Below, in pieces: positions 29,856 to 60,600 of a stretch of 62,000 nt of DNA (its first letter is position 1; each line of letters begins with the position of its first letter). The notes below the pieces were generated by a model. That model was not told the DNA's origin, searched no databases, and worked only from the letters and a program-made list of their open reading frames with translations. The position numbers were made by a program, and so were the translations under genes. The stretch spans positions 67,501-129,500 of the forward strand of contig WPIO01000153.1 in assembly GCA_009760855.2 (NCBI GenBank). Reading direction: 5' to 3'. Origin of the DNA: Cristatella mucedo (lineage: Eukaryota; Bryozoa; Phylactolaemata; Cristatellidae).

Positions 29856-31590
29856 CCGCAGCGCACCGGAGCCCCGCGGTCGCGGCCACCGAATGGCGGC
29901 AGTCGGAAATGCAACTTCGGCCAGACGTCACTCTGTGTGGCGCGGCGGTAAAATATAAAGGTCGACTGCTTCAAGAGCCTTGTCAATATGGAGGCCTTGG
30001 ATGTCACGATTGCCCGCGATTGCCGTGGGCAAAGCGGTGCTCCCTCCGCATGGAGCTCGAGACTCGAATCGACTGCGGCCTGCCGGTCGTCGAGCGGATG
30101 CCCGCTTGGCCTTAGACTGGAACTCCCTTACACAATTCAATTTCGGATGAGCCAATGGTTTTTCTTATCTAGCGGCAGCCGATGGCACCTCGATGGTCAT
30201 CACTCGGTGGTCGTCACTGCACGTTACGCAGCAAGTTATGAAGAATTGCTATTTCGGGAAAGGAAACCCACGACAGCGACCTGAGATTGTCAAATGCGAG
30301 GCCCTTACCTCTGAGCTTCTGAGGCCGCCGTAAGAGTTCAAGGCCGGTTCAAACCAGCACTGCAGAACATTCTAATTTCGCTCTCAGCCGAATATTCGCT
30401 GGCCGTCTACTCTACCCCAGAGAGATACTGCGACTCTAGATTAAGGCTAAATGTCGAGAAAATACTATGAAAACTGGCCCAACTAATGATAACCAAATCG
30501 AATGATTGCTCAGGGCTCCTTCCAAAAGGCAAACATGTTGGAAAGGGAATCTGAAGTTTTGAGGATTTCAGCATACAACGAAAGCGTTAAAAAGACGCGC
30601 CACGAAACTCGCTTGACCTTCTATTTTCTGCAGTCGCGATCGAGTGTAGTAAAAGCCATCGAAGCGAAATCGGAAATGGGTTTCTGCATTGCCGTGCAAG
30701 CAGACAGGCAGAAATAGACTTGCATCTGAAATATCAGATTGGTCCGTTGAGTACTGCCGTGCTTATGGAATTTACAGGGCACCCAAGTGAACTGGAAATT
30801 ATACTGTTAAAGTCACGAGCACATACATTTAAAAATTAAAAATCAAACTAAACTCATGTAAAATGTAAAATTACAAAGCTGCAAGTATTTATCTTAATTT
30901 ACTAAGGTTCAGCAAATTGGGACACGCAAGTTGCATTGGATACAGAGATTGGTACATTTTTTATATATAAATTGTTAATTTCTTAATTTTTTACTTTTAA
31001 AATATGGCAATTCTGCTTAATGTTTTTAAATGCTTCCCGTAAAACTAAAAAAATTTAGATCCAATTTCTAATAGGTTTGTATTTTGAAAAGTACCATGAA
31101 CAATTATTATATTCTTGTACCAGTTGCCTCTATATATTCTCGACATTTAACCTTAAGGAGGCATCGCAAAATTCTGCAAGCTCGTCGCTGATTTAAAGAA
31201 AACGTGGTCAGGTTTTGCGGCTGCAAGTGCCGTGCGCATTCAGCCAACTTCACAATACTTCGTGGCAGTTTCACAATGCCAAGCTCAGTCGTCACAAGGC
31301 GGGCTGTATACCGACGTTCAAACGATCAAATTTATAAATTGTTAATTGATAATACTCCGTCTCGCCGCATGCTGGTCGGCAAAATCGCGGCAGTCGTCTG
31401 CAGCGGATCTACTTTGCGGGACCTCGGAGCACGGGCGTTCGCCGCTGATCACTCCGCAGCGGAGCAACGAGACGATCGCTCCGCACAGGCGGAACCTGGC
31501 GGAGCGCCAGTCACGTGCCCGCCACTTCCGCCTAGTTTAATGTACCCTTTGTGCTCGCCTAAATAAGCCTCATCGAAAAACTGCTGTCTA
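29856..31590. other. Gene-free stretch
   Basis: 30700-31100 is AT-rich and featureless. 31380-31540 is GC-rich. Nothing is recognised. An ATGGCGGCGGAT start in good context at 31614, with about 50 open codons after it, could be a first exon of an unseen gene, but no consensus donor follows. Confidence 0.4.
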
Positions 31591-31981
31591 CGGAAGGATT
31601 GCTGCCTGGTGAAATGGCGGCGGATAGCCGGCCGTTGAAAGGACTTTCGAACGCTATGGATGTGGAATCGCTGTCTCAAGATGTGTGGGGCTGTTCGTGG
31701 CCGCCGCCGCATTCCGCTGCTGACGTGACAACTGCAAGAAACCGAACCTATGCGAATAGCTGCTGCCCGCTTGAGTCTCTCGGCGAGGTGCGACGTTCAG
31801 GTGTCACCGGTATTTGTCTCACGTCGGCAAGCATCGCTTCACGCACAGCATTTGTGGCATTTGCGTCATACTCAGTTCGTCATACTAGGACTGACAGCTA
31901 CTTTCAATTATTTTCTTATTACAGCTTCCCGAACGTGACACCATACGACATCGACGAACCCGTATCCACACGAGTAAAATA

Positions 31982-32068
31982 TAACAATAATACTAATTGA
32001 TTATAGCGCCCTCGGAGAACTCAATCTCTTTCTCTAGGCACTTTACATTTGCTGCAAAGGAAACGCGA
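31982..32068 (-). mobile_element. LINE 3'-terminal fragment
   Basis: The shared 3' terminus read on the minus strand, preceded by a short ATA-rich tail. It lies in inverted orientation to the copy that follows. Confidence 0.8.
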
Positions 32069-32081
32069 TCGAACAGTTATT

Positions 32082-32512
32082 AATGACATTTCGGAATCCA
32101 ACAGTCTAGAAATACCTCGTACAAACCTTAAATCCTTTGGAGACCGTGCATTTAGCTCGTATGCTCCCACAGCCTGGAACTCCCTCCCGACCTGCATCAG
32201 AACATCCCCTGACCTGACCACATTTAAAAGAAACTTAAAAACATACCTATTTAGGACAGCATTTAGTGGGTCCTTGTGATTCGTCCTCGATGTGCTTATG
32301 CGTGCTGACACTGTTCATGCTGCCACTAACCACATTTGCATGCTGACCCAGTGCATGTAACCCCTAACCATGTTATTCATTTTGTTTGTTTTTCAAGCAT
32401 GATTTTACTTACTATTCTATTGCGTATCACTTTGCAGCAAATGTAAAGCGCCTAGAAAGAGATTAAGTTCTCTGAGGGCGCTTTATCAAGTGCAATATTA
32501 TTATTATTATTA
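32082..32512 (+). mobile_element. CR1/L2-like LINE 3' end with ATT tail
   Basis: The C-terminal block reads SESNSLEIPRTNLKSFGDRA, then AWNSLPTCIRTSPDL. It is followed by the 3' UTR, the AGAGATTAAGTTCTCTGAGG hairpin and (ATT)n. It is very close in sequence to the 26.1 kb copy. Confidence 0.9.
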
Positions 32513-32520
32513 TGTTCAAT

Positions 32521-32860
32521 AACCAAAACTAACACGGTTAGGGGCAATATGCAGAGGGTCAGCATGCAAGTAAATAAATCCTAGCTGATTTAACAGCCTC
32601 TTTTTGTATAGCGACAGAAGAGCCTTTACGGCTATCACCACCGCTTGCAGTGGCGATAAAGGATCGCCCACTGCATGAATCGAACCCACGACCTCGGGAC
32701 CGAGGTCGTGAAAGCAAACGCCTTACCTAGTGTGCCATCACGGCTCACAAGTATGATTAGTGACAGCATGCACAGTGTAAGCGCATATAAGCACGTAAAG
32801 GACGAATCACATGGACCCACTAAATGGTGTGATAAATGGTATTCATTTTCAGTTTTTTTT
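32521..32860 (-). mobile_element. LINE 3' UTR fragment split by a SINE
   Basis: The bases on both sides of the SINE (32521-32572 and 32749-32850) join into the minus-strand LINE 3' UTR seen at 1270-1350 and 50110-50230 (GGGTCAGCATGCAA then TTAGTGACAGCATGCACAGTG). Confidence 0.75.
32573..32748 (-). mobile_element. SINE family A copy, nested in a LINE 3' UTR
   Basis: On the minus strand it starts GTGAGCCGTGATGGC with box A (TGGCACACTAGG). Box B is GGTTCGATTC (reverse of 32677-32687). It ends with GAGGCTGTTAAATCAGCTAG and an ATTTATTTA-type tail. It is flanked by AAGTA direct repeats (32568-32572 and 32749-32753). Confidence 0.88.
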
Positions 32861-33290
32861 TAATGTGGTCGAGTCTGTCTAAATAATGTGCTAAAAATAG
32901 CGACGCTTTAGCTCCGCATCGACGCAGAAGATTGATGTCGAGATGATCTCTCTTCACACACGCACCCTCACGCACGAACACTCACGCACACACACGAACA
33001 TTCCTACTCGTTCAACCGCTGGTCAATCGTAGCCTTCGTGCGGGAGAGGACGTACGGCGCCTCGTCTCGCCGGAGGCACGGCCGCCGCTCCGCTCGCTGG
33101 CAGCTCCGTGGCCAGCGCATGCGGGCGACACCTGAGACGCCTTGCTGGAGCGAACAGCACGATTTCGCGTTTCGACGTCCGCTACGCCGACATTACGACG
33201 ATCGCCTCGCTGCGACCGCTGGCCAGCGCGGCGGCGCCCCTGGCGGCATCGCTGCGTCAGCCCGCACGTCGCCACTGCTGCCAGACCCCT

Positions 33291-33431
33291 GCGAGATGGC
33301 ACCACTCCCCAAATCTTAGGAGCAGCACCGCCGTCAGCAGCTCGCCGACTAGCCACCTGCAACCTCGGAACAGGCGGCGGCAGGCGAGCGGCGCTCCTAA
33401 GAAGTGGGGAGTGGCGCCAGCCATCTCCCGC
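33291..33431. repeat. Foldback: inverted repeat with arms of about 36 bp
   Basis: The left arm (GCGAGATGGC...CACTCCCCAAATCTTAGGAGC, 33291-33325) is the imperfect complement of the right arm (GCTCCTAAGAAGTGGGGAGTG...CCATCTCCCGC, 33392-33431). A run of 17-18 G follows at 33431-33448. Confidence 0.8.
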
Positions 33432-33448
33432 GGGGGGGGGGGGGGGGC

Positions 33449-34614
33449 AGCCGCCCTGACCGGATGCGAAACAGCTCGGGCGAGCTCTTCCCTTCGATTG
33501 ATCAATTTCTCCCTCCGTGCGCATTATTTTTGATTTTCAAATAGTCGTCTGAAGCTTCCACCTCGCAAGATAAAAGCATGTGCCAATGCGAACGCACCAA
33601 TGCTGAGCAGGAACCATTGCGACAGCCTGATCGCCCTAGAGGAAAAGTGCAACAAAATATTATTCTTCGACAGACGAGATCGAAATCAAATGCCGTATTT
33701 GGCAATTACTATTATATTGATAGTAAACGATAATTCGCGGGCAACTTCGGCGTCTGCTGACGTCGCGGTGACCTCGTTTTCTCGTTTCGTGATGAAAATA
33801 TAGTCAATGCAAGCAATCAAAGTCTCTAGTGAGCCTTATCGGTTCGCTCTGTGATCAAAGAACGACAGAGGAGAGTTGGGTCCACGCTGCCGTGTTTCGC
33901 CACAGACGTTCAGGAGCGATCATAATCATATGAACCAATCATGGAACATAGGACTAACCATAGGAACCAATCGTAGAACAAAGGACCAATCATAGGCGCA
34001 CTGTAAAGTTCGACCCCTCTTCGCTGCTTTGAACTGGCGAAATCGCCGGACGCGAGAATCCACGTTAAAGAGACACCGGGAGCTCGTCATATAAGAAAAC
34101 AGATAATGAGGCGGCGTGCTAAGAAGTAAATCGAGGACAAATTAAATTAAAACAGGCTCGTCCCTCTTCATCGAATTCAGGCGCTTCTTCATCGATTTCA
34201 TCGAGGTGCATCGCCTAGGGTCCTATCGCCTAATCCCTGCCTCCCTAGCGCAGAGATTTGTTCATGATTACTCCGAGGGTGGAGAAAGTTGGAAGCCAGA
34301 GTTAAAGGAAACTGACCTCGTTAATTTCCATGAGAGAAGGAAGACCGAAGCAGGACACAAGCAAGACAAGAGCAAGACTTGCCGTGTAAACGCGGCTTTA
34401 CGGACGCCACCACGAGACCGAGGAATGGCGAGCGGATTTATTTCAGCTTCCGCCGAGCGTCATCACTTTTACCACAGCTGCTGAATGTTAGATAGCTCGC
34501 TGGCTTATCTAACAAGAATTACCTAAATGTGGAATCTGATTGAGCTTTAGCCGCCGAAACCTCTCTGACCTATGGCCGCCGGAAGGTACAGCATCCGGTC
34601 TGACGCGTCTGCTC
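33449..34614. other. Gene-free stretch
   Basis: Nothing coding is recognised. 33933-33992 repeats an ACCAATCATAGGA-like motif three or four times. 34382-34400 carries a stray end of the foldback element family (CGTGTAAACGCGGCTTTAC). Confidence 0.5.
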
Positions 34615-35489
34615 GTAAAGGTGCGTTTACACGTCATACTTTAGTAGCGAAGTTTTTAGACAGAATTCCTGCAGATTTGGGCTACTACGTTATCATATGT
34701 CCCAACATTTGGGGGTGGAGCCAAGTCTGCAGACCCATCAGTAAGAGAATCTGTCAGAAGGAAAGTCTACCGTGTAAACGCATCTGTCGTGTAAATGCAC
34801 CTGTGTTTACACGGCAGCCTTTCCTCCTGACAGACGCCGACTTTCCTCCAAGTTAGGATGTTTACACGAAAGACTTAGCCCGCCCACGGCAGATTCGACG
34901 GCCGATTAAGTCCCGCCCAAAACCTGTGCTCTAATCCGGGAGGCTGGTATGAAAGGTTTCCCCGGAGACGCCACGCCAACACAGGTGGAAGTTCGCCGCT
35001 GCAGCCATCGTTGTAGAGTGGTACGAGAATAATATAAATAAAAGGAAGATAAACATTAAAAAACTTTCGGAAAAGGGAGCGTTATCAAGTAACGTTTGCC
35101 GATACGGGTGTATACCTCGTGTATAGTGTACAGTGTGGGTGTATAGTGCTAGCTAATGTTCCCGTTACGGGTTTGTTGGCGGATTTGATAAACAGGGCGG
35201 CGAATGCTATGCAGAAAAGGCTAAAGCATTGGTTACAAATTGTAAGCGTTCCACATTCAAGAACTTGCTCTGAACGCCTCAATAGACATAGAGCCTACGA
35301 ACATCAGCCATCTTTATTTTGGCCGCAGGGTGCCCTGAGGTTTTGATTGGTCGGCTGGACCAAAACGTTGACAGATTCTCCTGCTGATGAGTCTGCAGAC
35401 TTGGCTCCTCCGCCCAAAGAAATGCTGACGTATGATGAAGTAGTAGCCCAAATCTGTGGCCAAAGCCTTTCGTGTAAACGCAGCTTTAA
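34615..35489. mobile_element. Foldback/MITE-like DNA element with long terminal inverted repeats
   Basis: The left arm (34615-34757) starts GTAAAGGTGCGTTTACACG. The right arm (35369-35489) ends CGTGTAAACGCAGCTTTAA, the complement. The arms share CAGATTTGGGCTACTAC, GGAGCCAAGTCTGCAGAC and GAGAATCTGTCA in inverse order. Between them lie further GTGTAAACGC-type ends (34768-34823, 34857-34872) but no transposase frame. It is non-autonomous, and the family is not assigned. Confidence 0.75.
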
Positions 35490-36410
35490 GAATACGCTTG
35501 GACCGACAAATGTCCATTCTTAAAAGAAGAGTATTCCCATATGCTGAGTGATTCTATAGCTAGAGTAAATCTGGGATGTGGAACTGCTATTCTTATAAGG
35601 AGAGTATTCCTATACCCGATATTCTTATATGCAGTCGACTGTAAAACAAATGTAAAACAAAATCAAACCAAAACAGTACACCACCTCATATATCTGTACT
35701 TGCAATTCATCAAGCAGTAAATCAGCGGTTCAAAGGTTGTGCCTCTCACTTTTGGCTCATTTATTCATCGTTCCAAAGAGGGGGCAGCAGCTTCCGGAAC
35801 TGCCAAACTGGCGGCAGCCACAGGCGCTGGTGGGCGGCAATGCCATCCTCGGAGCCGACCCAGCCACAACAACCACTGTCGCCAAGGTAACGTGCCTGCA
35901 AACTGTGCCGGCAGGGCAAGCCGGGCCTACCCGGCACCTTGGGAGGCAGCTCTTTCAAGGTCAGTTGGTATACATGATCAGGATCACTTGCCCCTCTCAA
36001 TCGAACTAAGAACCTGGAATGGCTACTTGACCTGACCTGCTCTCAGCTTGCAAGTCGGTTTAACCAAACCGATAGCAACATGTGGCACGATTCAATTCGG
36101 TGGTCGGAAGTTGACGAAACTTTTAATCGAGACGATTCAAAAGCAAGGACCGCCAAAGGAGCTGCAAACATACCGCTGATGAGTGTTGGGCTGCCAATTG
36201 AGACGTACAAACAGGGCCCCGTTGCTTACTCGTACCCATAGTGGCGATTGACTCAGTAGGCAGATGCCTCCTCCACCATGACGTTGGGCTGAACGCAGCA
36301 AGCATATATACCAACCACCTGGAGGCTAGGCAGCAAGGCAAAATAACTTTCGAGACAGGCAAGGCAAGTTGTGTAGTTGACAGTGCACATGCACTGCATT
36401 GGAGCAGGAA
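35490..36410. other. Stretch downstream of ERGIC-53, no sure gene
   Basis: 35740-36010 has open frames on both strands without a recognised domain. A plus-strand frame around 35810-35890 (LVGGNAILGADPATTTT) ends near AAG|GTAACG and might be an exon, but this is unproven. Confidence 0.35.
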
Positions 36411-36416
36411 TTTATT
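36411..36416 (-). promoter_or_regulatory. Candidate poly(A) signal of ERGIC-53
   Basis: AATAAA on the minus strand, about 770 bases past the stop codon. It is the first perfect hexamer I noticed downstream. Confidence 0.3.
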
Positions 36417-37072
36417 CTACACAATACATAGATTAGGGAATAATTGTAAAATGCAAAGACAGCCAAAAGGACAGATATGCAAAATGTCCACGAATATATA
36501 TGCCTCATCCAAATAAAACTAGCCTGGCTAAATAATTGAATTCCACCTTGCCAAGTACAGAAAAATCAAGAAAATTCCCTAGAAAATTTTGTTTATGTCA
36601 ACACGACCAAAGATGCAAGTGACTTTCTACAAACAATTAACTGTGAGCATTGCCAGCTTTCGACAACAGACATTACACGCAGTTGACACAGCTGTTGACA
36701 AGTGCCGTCCGTGCCGTCCGCGCTAAATGTCGGTCGTTAGGATCGGATATGCCGGGGACACTGCTACTGGAAGGTGCATGCATAGTCAGTCAGTGCTAAC
36801 CAGAATCGTTCGCGCGCAGCAGAGATGACGCACAGTCAGTGGCGCAGGGGCACGGCTGCTAATGCTGCAAAAAAGCACCGATGTCAATGAAACATCGACG
36901 GCCGCTTCCGCTTGCACTTGCGGATGTAGCCTAGACAGACGAGAGACAACACTAGCAAAAGCCGACAGCACCGATAACGCTTGAACCGACAGGTAAAATG
37001 TGTCTCGCACACTGCGGCAGCAGAGCATCCGGTAGGTGCAATCGCCACGTGCCTTCTGTCCTGCTTGTCCAC

Positions 37073-37097
37073 TGCTGCTGCTGCTGCTGCTGCTGCT
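37073..37097. repeat. (CAG)8-type triplet tract in the ERGIC-53 3' UTR
   Basis: CTG repeated on the plus strand, which is CAG on the coding strand of ERGIC-53. It lies about 90-110 bases past the stop codon. Confidence 0.9.
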
Positions 37098-37185
37098 CCT
37101 CTTCCGGTGCGTGGCGAGCGCACTGCAGTCGGAAGGCAGTCGAGTCGCAAGAACGACGATCCACGTCAACGAAACAAGCCGAGTT

Positions 37186-56411
<19,226 letters not shown>

Positions 56412-57490
56412 GGCTCGAAGGCTACGTGTAAAAGAACGAATGGACTCGCTAAAAGCAGTGTTATCCCACATACCCCTCCCCCCACCGACAGAGTAAAGTT
56501 TCCTGTATAAATTGTTTCGACAAATAGACTGTTTTATAATTGATGATATAAAAATCATGATATCTTAATTCAATTTCTAATGCGATTAGATCTATTGGAA
56601 TACCGTAAAGAACAAATATTACCTAAGGGAACAAAAGGAATGGATCCAGACGCCCCCGGAACTCCGCTGGCAGCATACTAGCTTGCCGAGGATGTGCGCC
56701 GCTGACTAGTGTCGAAATTAAATCGGTCAGCTGTATGAACACCGCCACGCCTTCCCTTCTACCATTAAATGAATTCGCTGAACCCTGCAATTAGTGGAGT
56801 CGGTGGGTAACTATAGCGAGCACAAATCATCAGCAAATCAGCACGCAGCTGCCCAAGAAGAGCTTCCATGTGGTCTACGTATATATCTATGGAAGAAACG
56901 CCGGTTCGTACTCAGATGCAGATGCTTATGCACTGTAGTCAATAAACCATTTGCATGGTGGAAGGCGGAGAGGTGAATTTAGGAATATTCACTGCTAAAC
57001 CTAATCGAACTTAAAGCGAATTAAATGCCATCGCAGAACCGAACTTGTTCGAATTATTGGAAAGTACCTATTTAGAACATTATTGCTCTAGGTCCTGCTA
57101 CACGATACTTGAAGCAATTGCTTAGCGGCAGTATTTGTGGAACTAAATCTACTAATATTTTACAGTCTACTACAAGTGATCGTGAGATTAGTAAGAAGCA
57201 GGATCTAAATGGCGTGAATGACCGTAGTAGGAGTGAACTTGCTGCTAATCTTAATGATGCCATCTACCCTAGGTGCGTTGTTTAGGCCTTAAGTTTGGCA
57301 CAGTCACGAACGTTTACATTGAGTTCTTGGTGTGATATTTATGGTACTAGTACTACTACGGTACAGCAACTATAAGTGTCACGAAAAGGGTAAAGGAGAG
57401 ATAATTTGCTCATTCGTATGCGGTGTGTAAATGTGGCATGCACTCTTGAGAGTTAAAAGTGAACATTTAAATGCTAGAAACTCACCGGAC
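56412..57490. other. Region upstream of ERGIC-53
   Basis: Should contain the promoter and 5' UTR. I see no TATA box or CpG island that stands out, and no other gene. Confidence 0.35.
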
Positions 57491-57950
57491 TATGCATTTT
57501 GTAGCGCCGCGCAGGCCCTGGCTTAATTTTAACCCGAACAAGAACTGTTCGGCAGGCAATAACTCCTTTGTCCTGGAGCAGTGAGCCAGAGAGGAGCGCC
57601 GGGGCGGTTAGAGAGCGAGAGCTTAAGAGTGAGCCAGGAAGCTCTGAGACCAGCGATGGCGATTCGGCCTTTAGAATTGGTCTGACACCCGCGGGAGCTG
57701 CTGATTGCTGTTAGCTGGCCTGTCAAACTCGGCCATAACTCTGTCCAAAAAGAATCGTCTGGAACCTATTCGGCATTCATGCTGGACTGGGTGCCCATAC
57801 AGTGGCCTAGCGACGGTATTAATTCCTTACCATTGAGGGCCACGGTGCCGCGCCCAATACCACTAAGCTCTTCCCCCGTTGTCTCAGCTAGTTATTTAAA
57901 AGTTGAGCGACTCTCGCTCTTGGTCTTTTGCTCGGCTCCTGCTCTCTCAC

Positions 57951-58044
<94 letters not shown>

Positions 58045-58048
58045 CCTA

Positions 58049-58081
<33 letters not shown>

Positions 58082-58740
58082 CCCGGCATCGCTTCGACGC
58101 CGTCGGACTCGTTTCTCTGAAAGCGAGGGAGGAGTGCGGCCTGTTCGCCGGCGACGGACGAGACAGCGCTAGGAGGATTCGGTGGACTCCACCGAATACG
58201 GTCGTATCGCGCCCGAGCTAGTATTTTGTGTTTCTTTTTTGTTTGTGTACGTGCGCGCTTGGATGTGGCCTCGGCATAATGATATGCCGGTGTGAACTAG
58301 ACCTAGTTGGTGTTGGTGTATGAGTTATTCCGTTGGTTCGGGCTCCTCCATCTATTTGAGTCGTTTCCCCTAGAGACGCAGGTAGCCTAAGTGTGGAGAC
58401 GGTTTCCTACGCAAGAGTGCTTGGTGTAGTGTGGGAGGTATTCCTGCCGTAAGGTGGAAGCGGAGTCCTAGTTCTCCAGTCAGGGTCTAGGCTCCGATTC
58501 GGGCTCCTCGTCTCATTCGGGTCGTAACCCACAATAGACTTATGTAGCCTAAGTGCGGTTGACGTATTCCCTTCGAAAGAGTGCGTGTGCTGTTGAGAGC
58601 GTGTGAGGAGTGTGGAGATAAAACTGAGTTGGATGCTAAGCGACTTTGTGCGCTTGCGAATAAAGCTCAGAAAAGTCCCCAATTTTCGTCTCGCTTTCCA
58701 ATTCACTCCGCGGACTCGCGACCCCCTTGGTAACGGTAAG
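57491..58740 (+). other. Possible LTR-like or leader-like unit with (CT)n and tandem duplication
   Basis: Starts near TGTAGCGCCGCG (57500), like the LTR start at 15142. It contains the CT tract, an imperfect direct duplication of about 158 bp (TTCGGGCTCCTC at 58340 and 58498; GTAGCCTAAGTG at 58382 and 58542), and AATAAA at 58659. No matching second LTR is seen, so this is a weak call. Confidence 0.25.
57953..58081. repeat. (CT)n microsatellite
   Basis: About 60 CT units with a short TATC interruption near 58037-58055. Confidence 0.98.
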
Positions 58741-58948
58741 TAGGTCAGCGCCAGGAACACTCGTTTCGTGGCGGCTTGCTTATTGTGCGTAGGCGCGCAC
58801 CGAACTGAATTAGGCAGTAGGTTACGCCGCTCGGTGAGTGGCTGGTTAAACCTACTCCGCCGAGCCTTCGGCGTTGCAACTTGAAAAGGCTCCCGTAGTG
58901 ATGGCTGGCGCATCCCAGCTTCCTCTTGAACCAGCAAAGTTGGCGCAT

Positions 58949-59330
58949 AGGAAAGCTGCCGACGTGATTGGGACCGACCGGAAGTCGTAATTCGTCTAAA
59001 ATAAGTATTTGACACTGCTTTAAAAAAACGTTTTGCACTTTCACAACTTAGTTCTCTGGCAGCATGTGCAGCAGTGGACGGCAAAGACATGTGCCAAAAC
59101 CGCTATCAACTGCAGTCCGCCGCCAAGCGACCGGAATAGATTGCTTCTGACAGCAAAGTCTCTTTCAAATGTTCCCGCAAAATTTAGGGTACTGCGACAG
59201 TGCATTCGCACGCCCAGAAATCTCGCAAAGAATCCTCAATCGCCTGTATTGGGGCTCGCTTAAATGAATAGCTGCCAACGTGATTGGGACCGACCGGAAG
59301 TCGTAATTCGTCTTAAATAAGCTATGACAT
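58949..59330. repeat. Direct repeat of about 62 bp, spaced about 317 bp
   Basis: GTGATTGGGACCGACCGGAA, then GTCGTAATTCGTCT, occurs at about 58965-59000 and again at about 59281-59316, with flanking similarity on both sides. Confidence 0.88.
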
Positions 59331-59334
59331 TGAT

Positions 59335-60070
59335 AAATAGAATTCACCGGCGATTCTTCTTGGAGGGGGGATACTATAAAGTCTGTGTAAATTTAAAGAC
59401 GGTCAGCAAGGCCGTCGTTCCGTACACGAAACTCAATGCTGATTCGCTACCTGGTGCTCACGACTAAATTGTATAAAATTAAATTTGTGTTCCTCTTAAC
59501 GGAAATGTTATGTCTTAACTGCAATTTTGAAATATGTTTTCATTTTTCCTCCTATCCAGATTTTGCTCCATTAAGTAATTTTTTGCGAGTGCAGGCTAAT
59601 TTTCCAAGTTAAGCCATTGATATCTACAAGACGTAGCGGACCGGCGAGTTTTTACAGAAATCAATTGAGAATGCAAAGGAGAAAGGCGACCAGAATATAA
59701 GTGTGCCCATCGCAGACAACAACAAGACAAGCAAGCAACAAAGGAAGCCACTCGGCATCGCACTGCCCTCGGTGCACTGTGCGCTGCGTGCTTGACCTTG
59801 ACCTTGGGCTCAGCAGCCACTCGGCATAGCACTGCGCCCAAGCTCAGCAGAAACGTCGCTAAAAAAGAGACCAAGGAAGAAGCCCAGGAACTTAGTGTTT
59901 TAAAAGCCCAGTGAACGGCTGACTTAGGACAAGATGAAAAACAGAAAGAGACCAAAGACAGGATTCGAGCGCCTGACCCGGGTCGAGATATAGAGTCCTT
60001 GCCAGACAGTAGGTGGATAGGCTGGACTTATCAGCAGGTCATCCGTCGGACCCGTATCGTTAGCGAGCTA
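59335..60070. other. Gene-free stretch
   Basis: No gene recognised. AGCCACTCGGCAT...GCACTGC occurs twice (59749, 59815). Confidence 0.5.
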
Positions 60071-60079
60071 GAATAAAAA

Positions 60080-60170
60080 TTGTGATAACGTCTTGTATAC
60101 AGCGCTTTAAGTGAACTGAATCTCTTGCTGGATGCTGCACAACTCGCTGCAAAAGAAGCAATAGCCAACA
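60080..60170 (-). mobile_element. LINE/SINE tail fragment
   Basis: GTCTTGTATACAGCGCTTTA, then GAACTGAATCTCTT on plus. Its flank matches the 50.94 kb fragment (AAAGAAGCAATA...GTCAATG/GTTAATG). Confidence 0.55.
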
Positions 60171-60425
60171 GTTAATGGGAAGTAAAGTATTTTGCTTAGA
60201 AATTCATGCAAAAACACCCACGATCAAGCTTATACCGGAGCCGGAAAAAGACAAGCAAAGGTGAACCAGAAGGCAATCTGAACCGCTGGTTGGTAGCATG
60301 CATTCAATCGCGTAAACATATGTATTCAGAGTCCGCAACAACGAAAAAACATTAACATAATGTAAAAGCAAATCGTTCTTACCGGTAGTCGCATTTTCGT
60401 AATGCATACGCACATCAACAAATGA

Positions 60426-60600
60426 TCATTTGGATGGAGCAACGGCTATGAAGACTTTGTAGGTATATAGCTTTCTTTTGTTCTCGTCAAAATGCAAGAT
60501 GCCGGGGCGATTGGCTTGCCGATATAGCAGGTGTCCATGATATGCTTGAAGCTCCATGTCGGGTAATCTGGAGAACCGATATGAGAGGCCTGGAATTTCA
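60426..60600 (-). other. Possible terminal exon, unrecognised
   Basis: A minus frame runs from an AG acceptor-like site (GAAATTCCAG, about 60592) to a stop at 60426. It reads DMELQAYHGHLLYRQ and ILHFDENKRKLYTYKV. The composition looks protein-like but I recognise no family, and an alternative frame is also open. Confidence 0.25.

Noticed and set aside
31599-32000. 133-codon frame as a gene
   Set aside because: Only the first 50 or so codons look gene-like, and the end runs towards LINE-flanking DNA. Mentioned as a possible first exon, nothing more.
58407-59090. 227-codon open frame on the minus strand
   Set aside because: Arg/Ser-rich, no domain, crosses the tandem duplication and one direct repeat. 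No codon pattern supports it.
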